From assembly GCF_031755915.1 (NCBI RefSeq), contig NC_083382.1, positions 15,389,501 through 15,453,500 on the forward strand: DNA of 64,000 nt, written 5' to 3'. Shown piece by piece: positions 56,840 to 64,000 of this stretch. A model generated the notes under the pieces. That model was not told the DNA's origin. It saw only the letters and a program-made list of their open reading frames with translations, and did no database searches. The stretch is from Ziziphus jujuba (lineage: Eukaryota; Streptophyta; Magnoliopsida; Rosales; Rhamnaceae). Positions within the stretch are counted from its first letter, which is position 1. Each line of letters starts with the position of its first letter. The position numbers were made by a program, and so were the translations under genes.

Positions 56840-59528
56840 GAGAGAAAAAGAATATTGAAGAGGAAGAAGAAGGAGAAGAAGAAGAGGAAGAAGAAAAGTG
56901 AGTGTTAGTTGTGAAAAATCCCTAATAGCAAAACATGCCAATATGATGAGGAAGATTTAACCTACAGTAAAGAAGACCTAACAAGTCATTTTGGTTATAC
57001 TTTCCAAGTATAATTTTTTAATATATATATATATATATATAATGAGATTTCTATATAGAATTATATTTTTTTTTCCCCCACAAGATCAACTTATATGACC
57101 ACTAAACCATTTATTACCAATAATAAAATAGTTTATTGATTTGATCTATAAATCACAAATTGGGATTCTATATATAATATTGGTTATGTTAAGATTTTAC
57201 CGACATCTTACTTTAATTTTATAAAATCACAATATATGATATTGCAAAAATTTTTCTATTTTTAGATTAGCAAAGTAATTATGTGGGGTAGACTTTTTAT
57301 CGCCTAGGTACTATATATGCAAGCAAAGACTTAAAGTGATGTCTTGTAAATATCAGATCACTGCAGATGAGTAGGTACAGAAAAAATGAACCTAACATGG
57401 GCAATTTCACATGAAAGCCATATTCTAGAAAGAGAGGTTAATTTGTCAAAGTGTTTGTATGGGTTTGTGTGAGACAGTAAGCTAAAGACAATAAGAAAGA
57501 GACAGATGAATAATGATGATCAGGGTTTGTGGATGTATAGATGGAGAGAACTCTAGACGGGTCCCAACATATGACGATAGGAATGGTAGATGATTTAGAA
57601 AGCATATGTTTGCGTGATTGACGTTGAAGGTCTTTGTTTGTCAATTAGGGAAGATTTCTTCGTATCTTACTAACTACCAATATCATTTGTGGAGGATCCA
57701 AAAAGTTTTACTAAAAGGATACATTATATTATAACTCAAACCCCACCAGTTTGAATATTTTGTCACACATAAATAGCTGAATCCAGTGTATTTGGGTCAA
57801 TAAAGACTTTCACTAGTAGTCTACAAGACTACAAATCGAATGAGGTTAATTAATTATATAGTATATAATAAAAGAATTCCTTATGGAAAAAAATAATAGA
57901 TTTAAGAAAATAATAATAATAAATCAAAACACAATAAAGAAATAGTTATGTTAGATCAGCATTCATTTGAATGCCCATCCACTCTCTAGAAGTTTCTTGA
58001 AAATCACTATCTTATTTTTTTTTTGTTTTTCATTTTATACTTTTAACTTCATTTTTTACATTCTATTATATATTTATAGAAGGTGAAAAAAGTTAACATT
58101 ATTTCTTGTTTTTGTATTGAGGGAAATGAATAAAAAAGTTATATATGAATTAATAAAAATACGGGACAGATCAGGGTTGCTAATTTACACGAGAAATGCA
58201 TGTTGCTCTCTTATTATAATTACATCATTTCTATCGGTATATAATACCCTGTTAAGTCCATATCGAATCTCTTTAAAGTCACTGAAGTTTTGACTCCAAG
58301 CTTTCTTTGTCCTCTCTTTGTCTTATAATTTTATAGCTATATACGTGGTCTACCCTACTTTGGCCACCAATATTTTTCTAGTCTTTAATTAGGTTTTGCT
58401 CGACCATTTTTTTTGCAAACAAAGTGTAGGATACTTAAAATTTTATAGAGTTATTAGTATAGTTCTTAATTGTTGTGGCAAACCAACCAAGCTTGAGTGT
58501 TAGAATAATTGAATTAACTAGAGGCCTATGTATATGGTGATCATCAAAACGTACTTTGTGGTTTTTTAGAGAGTCTTAACTGACCCAACAATCATATTTT
58601 CAGCCGCGGTATATTGAGTTCAGGCACTTTTGCCTAATTTTAAGGGGAAAAGAAGAAAGAATGAAAGGAAATTTCAAATAAAATAATAATAATAAACAAT
58701 ACAAATTAAAAAAAAAAAAAAAGAGGTAGCTAGGAGAAATTTTGTATTGAATGTCATGATCAACCAGTAAATTAAATCTTTGTTTTAAGTCCTCTACTTC
58801 CTAGCTACCAGTTCAAAAAGGTACATTACATAAGTAAATGGCTTGTGGGACCCTATTCGAAACATATATCCTTGGACATACATGAAAAGGTATTTAAGAT
58901 TGCAAAGAAATCGAAAGAGGAAGAAACAGGTGGCAAATAAATTGTCTAATTAAGTGAAACAAGGAGCATAGCTACCCTATCCATATCTACGCGAATGGAA
59001 TACGACCCACATTAAATCTCCTCTTTCTCTCACCCCTTTATAATTATTGAACTTATAATATAATCTAATTTTTGCTATATAATCAACAACATACATTCGT
59101 TAATTTTTGCCATATAGTCAACAATATAAATTTGTCTATTCGCAATGAATTGATCTATTGTCCGCATGCATTCTATGTAATACGACAATGACACCCCTCA
59201 TACATGTACATATAAAATTGTGAGGAATTCATTTACAATCATGAGATCAACACAGATTATATAGATTTGATGGTTGTACATACTATCCCTCAAAATCTAT
59301 CTTTATAAATCATTCACTATATCAAATTTGTATAATATATATATATATACATATATATAAAAAATTTTATAGTGCAAATATTCATAAGTTTTTAATTATG
59401 TAATATATTATGGAAAAAAAAGTGTCATACAACAGATTACCTAATGTATTTTGCTCGTGCTAACATATTGCATGAAATGTATCAGCAAACTAAAAAATTA
59501 TATATATATATATATACAGATATTTATA

Positions 59529-59561
<33 letters not shown>

Positions 59562-60015
59562 CATAAAGCTTACATCATCATCAAATTATTTTTTTTTCAA
59601 TCAGTCATTAAAAATGAACTAATAGTCTATATAGGTTTATATACACTTCATTTTATCCTTATATGATATTAGTAGTTTATTGTATTCATATAATGAAATC
59701 ACTAATATATTTTTAAATTTTAATTTTCAGAAACGATCTAATAATCAGTAAAAAAAAAAAAAGAAAAAGAAAAAGGTACATCACTATCAGATTGATTGAT
59801 ATGTCTAAGTCTCTCTATGTACGTACGTATCGATGTTGCTTATGCATTTAAATACTAATTATATTTAATAGTAGAAGAAGAATGGAGTAATACAGATGTT
59901 ACGTCTTAAGATTTCCCAAATCCCTGAATCAGGCTCACCCATTTGGCTTATTATATGGATTATATTTTGAATAAATTTAACAATTATAATACATAGAAAG
60001 GGTATAGCTAAATGT

Positions 60016-60050
<35 letters not shown>

Positions 60051-60960
60051 AGATTAGCAATAATTTAACATATTAATTGTAAAAATAGAAGGCTGCTTCC
60101 CACATGTTTCTAGCTAGCTTTGGTAGTTATAATATTATGCATATCATTAAACACATAAAATATAGTTAACATATATTATTGTGTTATCAATTGCTTTCTT
60201 CGAGAAATATTTTATATATATCTGCTTTCAACACTTACCATATCCCGTCTTTCCATCCCGTAATTGGTACGTTGGAAAGTTTGAAGTGTTTTCTTTTAGT
60301 TGGAAAAGTTCAAGCGTAACCTACAAATTTGAAGTACAAGCAATTTTGAAAACATGGGAAACAGCCAAGAAACATACAATACATCTACTCCAATTAACTT
60401 ACATCAATTCATTATTGCTTTGTGGGTCAAGAGTTGGATGGATTTCGCTTTCATATTCCTTGAAAAATCTTTAGTCAAAAATCTCTTGAGAAACATATAT
60501 TATATTGATGGACTAGGAAAATTATATATAAACTTATAAAGGCAAATCAATCACTGAATCTATAAAATATACGTAAAAATAATTTTACATCTATTGAATC
60601 TATATATAGTGTTTTTATGTATTAATGTCTTGTTAACGTTAGACGACTCGTTGCAAAAAAAAAAAACTAAAAATCAGTAATAAAATTGATTCATAACCAC
60701 AAATGATCAAAATTAGTCACTAAACATATACCTTTTGTGCAAAAATATTTTAAACAATGTTATGGTTGATCATTAAGATTTATGGCCCAAAAAAAAGGAA
60801 TATTAGATGATAAGGTAATATTTTAGAGCCACAAAAGAACAAAAAAAAAAAAAAAAAAAAAAAGAAAAAAATATCAAAGTTTGTGGTTGAAAACCTTTTG
60901 CAATAGGACTCTAGTAAGTACCTAACCTTAAACTTGTGACTAATTCTTTAACAACAAAAA
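56840..60960. other. Long intergenic region, AT-rich
   Basis: No gene was supported. (TA)n runs lie at 57,020-57,041, 59,334-59,358, 59,499-59,516, 59,533-59,560 and 60,018-60,046, and a poly(A) block at 60,841-60,863. Frames at 57,438-57,644 and 60,181-60,474 are open but match nothing I recognise. Confidence 0.6.
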
Positions 60961-63931
60961 TGTAACGCCCCGTCCCAAATCGCACCGGAATCCGTGCACA
61001 TTGACCGAGGTTGACCGTTGATCGTTGATCCAAGTGGGTCAAAAGTTGACTTTTTGACTCGGTGGGAATTTCGAGTTGACCAGGGTATTGTGGCGAAGTG
61101 CATGACGCCCCGAGTTCGTAGACTGGTAGCACATCGAAAACGGAGCTACGGTTTGAAAGTTATGGACGAAACAAGTTGCGGTCCAAACTGTCCAAGGGGT
61201 GCCGAGGTTGACTTTTTGTTTATGGGGAATTGAGCTTTGACGTGTGCATGGTTGTGAAGTGCTCGTCGATACGAGTTCACAGACTAGCAGCACGCTCAAA
61301 ACGGACATCCGGTTAAAAAGTTATGGACGTTTGAAGTTTACCGGATACCGTATTATTTTAATGTTTTTGGGTTGGTGAACAGTGAAATGCCACATGTCAG
61401 CTTCTGATTGGTCCACATGGCATGAACAGTGTCACACAGGGGTTTTTATTTGTTAAAATTCCCGGGGAAGAGAGAGAAAGAGAGAGAGGAGAGAGAAAGA
61501 GAGAGAGAGGATCCGCCGACCACCGAAGTTTTTCCATTGTTCCGGCCGAGTTACTGTGCACGTGCCGGCCAGCAAGCTTGCCCTCCCCATTTCCGGCAAA
61601 ACCTCCAAGTTTCACGGCGAACGGCCGCCGGACGCGCCCGGATCGGACCTCCGAAGATCGGCGGCGAGTTTTACCCCTCCACCGCCGGCCACAGCAAATC
61701 GACCCACTTCCGGCCATTTTCCGGCCACACGCGCCATACACCCTTGATCCTCTCCTCAAGTCCGGCCGACCCACCAAAAATCACGGCCATCGGACCATCA
61801 ACGCGCCGGGATCGGAGCGTTTTCCGGCGAGGGGCCGGAAATCTTCAAACGGTGATTTCTTTGCCGTCCGACCTCCGTTTTGCTCACCGCAGGTCCCGTT
61901 GGATTGCTCTCCTCACGATCTACAAGTCTGCAAAATTTCACGACCAACGGCCACCGCACGCGCCGCCGCCGGCGACGGTTGCCGGTGACCGCAGCGGCTC
62001 ACCGGAAAGTACTGTTCCGGTGAGTACCCGAATTTCCGGCCAACTCCAGTCCGCTGTGTTCGACCTCTTGAACCTGAATCCGACTTCCATTTTTGCCAAT
62101 TCGCGACGGTTTGGGAGAATTGCGGAGCCGAAATTCGAAAAGCTTTCCCGCGAGATTCCGACCCCGTCGGGTTCGATCACCGGAAAGTAAGACCGAATCT
62201 GTGATCCTCATCACGCGAGCTTCGATTCGGTATATAACTCGTAACCCTTTAGATATCGTTTGGTGTTCGCTCCCCGGGTATCCATTTGGGAATTATCCGA
62301 ATAAAATATTAATATTTTTGAATTGTGCACTGTGGTTGTTTAGGTGCACGCGCGAGTAGTGGAGTTGATCCCGAGGAGGATCTTAGTTGATTTGCATGCT
62401 CCAGGTGAGTGACCCACCTTCAAAAATTATTTTGGACAATTAATTATATTTAATTGGTATTTAAATTGGTATTTAAATTATGCTCATGTGGTGTGATTTA
62501 TTTATGAATTATATTGTGGTTTAATTTATTATACATAAGCAAGGTGTATTTTGGTAGTATTTGTATGTGGGTTTTAAAATTGATTTTCCGGGCATAATTG
62601 GGTTAAATATTTTACGAAAATATTTGGTTATATTTTATAAATTATGCCCGTGGTATTTTTATGGTTGCATCTCGTACTTCGAGAAAATTGTGGTTTGTTG
62701 GTTATCAATGTTTCGTACCGAGTTATTAAATAAAAATATGTGGGATGGTGTTTTGTGAAAATTTGGTATACTTCCCACGGTGGTTTTTGGAAAAACGGTA
62801 CGGTTGGTTATTAATATTTATTTTTAGACGCACTCATACAGTATTGGTGTTCTGGTGTATGGTGTATGGACACGTGGTAGCACGCGGTTATTATGTGGTT
62901 TAGCGTGCGGTTATTACTTCACCCGTGAGTTGCCATTGGACCGTGGGCAGGCAAGGTTATTGTTGCGCACAGCCGCCCCCCTCCTTGGCCGGGTTGATGG
63001 TTTTTAGCAGCGGTACTGTCGGGACACTGAAGTGACCGTTGCAGGTTTCTCTCTTTAACCCCCCCGCCAGTCGGTGCTCGGGACGCTGGGTATCGGAGGG
63101 CATCACCGGTATATGGTGTGGTGCGTCGGTGTAAATTGCAAATAATGGTTTAAACCCCAAAAGTGTTCAAAATTATTTACTATAATTTGTTATATTTTTA
63201 TTATATATATTGGGGTATGTTTTTATTTATTTATTGTGTATCAAATGGTTTAATCTCTTGGTTTTCGGGAGGTATGTACATTGGGTTTTGCGAAAAGGTT
63301 TTAAAAAGGGAACATTTCAAACGGAGCGATTGGTGAGAGTTTTGAGGGAAATTATTATTTTCCAACCGTTATTATTATTATTTATTTATTAATTGTTGGT
63401 ATTTGTTCTATTCCTTAATTGCTATTACTATTATTTTTATTATCACAAAAGGTGTTCAGTAGTTCGGGTTACTCACTGAGATGATTAGCATCTCACACTC
63501 TTAAATTCCGTTCCCTTAGGTGCAAGTGGTGGTAGACGTTCTTCCGGAGCGAACCAAGTTTTCCGCTGCTGTTGTGTTTCGAGAAGTACTTCTGTACTCT
63601 TTCATTTCAGTGTATTATTTCTTTCAGCCTTGTTGTATTCCTGTTATTTAGCACTTCTTAAAGCTCTGTATACTATTGGGATACTTCTGTTTTATTTATG
63701 CACTGGACTGTTGTTGCTTTTGAGAAGTGCTGAAATTTGTGGAACAATTTGTAGTTGCGGGAGGAATAAGGGGATGTTTTTAGAAGTGTGTTTTCAGTGC
63801 AGGTAATTTGTGGTAAGTAAATCCTTTAGGGGAGGCTCTGTCGGATTTTCCGTTGGAGGATCCGATAGGGTTTCCCTGGGATCAGGGCTTGTCTAGGGTT
63901 CCGGAGAAGGAATTCTGAACGGATCCTGACA
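60961..63931 (-). mobile_element. Long solo LTR, copy C (inverted)
   Basis: It starts TGTAACGCCCC and ends GGATCCTGACA, the reverse complement of the termini of copies A and B. It is flanked by AAAAA on both sides (60,956-60,960 and 63,932-63,936), a possible target duplication in low-complexity sequence. At 2971 bp it aligns end to end with copy B, including the inverted conserved block (62,930-63,135) and the GC-rich zone (61,500-62,190). Large frames in the GC-rich zone overlap in several frames and do not correspond to a protein family. No internal domain adjoins. Confidence 0.88.
62930..63135. repeat. Conserved internal block of the long LTR family, copy C
   Basis: Reverse complement of 29,128-29,345 with few changes (GTTGCCATTGGACCGTGGGC, GTTTCTCTCTTTAACC, GACGCTGGGTATCGGAGG). 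It is the best-conserved segment between copies B and C. Confidence 0.75.
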
Positions 63932-64000
63932 AAAAATGTTGTAGTCATGAAATTTGTTTTGTCCTAAGTTTTAAATATCCCATTAATGCAAAGGGTATTC

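Noticed and set aside
60181..60540. Overlapping frames of 97 and 61 codons
   Set aside because: No family recognised and no splice-consistent extension. AT-rich background makes chance likely.
61422..62190. Two large overlapping frames (188 and 253 codons) on the plus strand
   Set aside because: They lie in the GC-rich zone of solo LTR C, overlap in different frames and translate to Arg/Pro/Ser-rich sequence with no domain. GC-rich DNA leaves many frames open by chance.

Overview
This is nuclear DNA of a flowering plant, a eudicot. The evidence is the spliced genes with GT-AG introns and plant-only protein families (TRM/LONGIFOLIA, a GIS-type C2H2 factor, an organellar peptidyl-tRNA hydrolase), the AT-rich intergenic DNA with many (TA)n runs, and the dense LTR retrotransposons primed by initiator tRNA-Met. 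The repeat style would fit Rosales, but the species cannot be fixed from the sequence.

Positions 1-33,000 are almost entirely transposon graveyard. A decayed Ty3/gypsy element (98-7562) comes first: paired LTRs, primer site, gag, RT, RNase H and integrase, with the protease region missing. A Ty1/copia element without reverse transcriptase (7686-11476) follows, bracketed by an inverted repeat. Next come two related coding remnants, a 452-bp tandem duplication and an antisense gypsy LTR. A decayed F-box/LRR gene then begins at about 19,085 and resumes at 32,161. It is split by a 3.7-kb solo LTR and by a complete-length Ty1/copia element (23,392-32,160, TSD aatag). The copia element is itself interrupted by a tandem TRIM-like array with three LTRs and two internal domains (26,496-27,514, TSD gttag) and by a second long solo LTR (28,334-31,205, TSD cgttt).

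Positions 33,000-43,900 hold no gene I can support. They contain fragments of a second F-box copy, two tRNA-derived SINE candidates, a possible AT-rich Mutator-like element and microsatellites.

Positions 43,900-56,900 are the gene island. A five-exon TRM/LONGIFOLIA-like gene lies on the plus strand (951 residues). It converges on a single-exon gene of unknown function on the minus strand. Then come an eight-coding-exon peptidyl-tRNA hydrolase gene on the minus strand, apparently with an extra 5' leader exon, and a single-exon C2H2 zinc-finger regulator of the ZFP5/ZFP6/GIS type on the minus strand. These genes have no obvious joint pathway.

Positions 56,900-64,000 are AT-rich intergenic DNA ending in a third long solo LTR of the same family (60,961-63,931), inverted relative to the other two.

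No new biochemical system was found. The most notable structures are the layered insertions in the F-box gene, the tandem TRIM array, the long-LTR family and a conserved reading frame inside the gypsy LTR.
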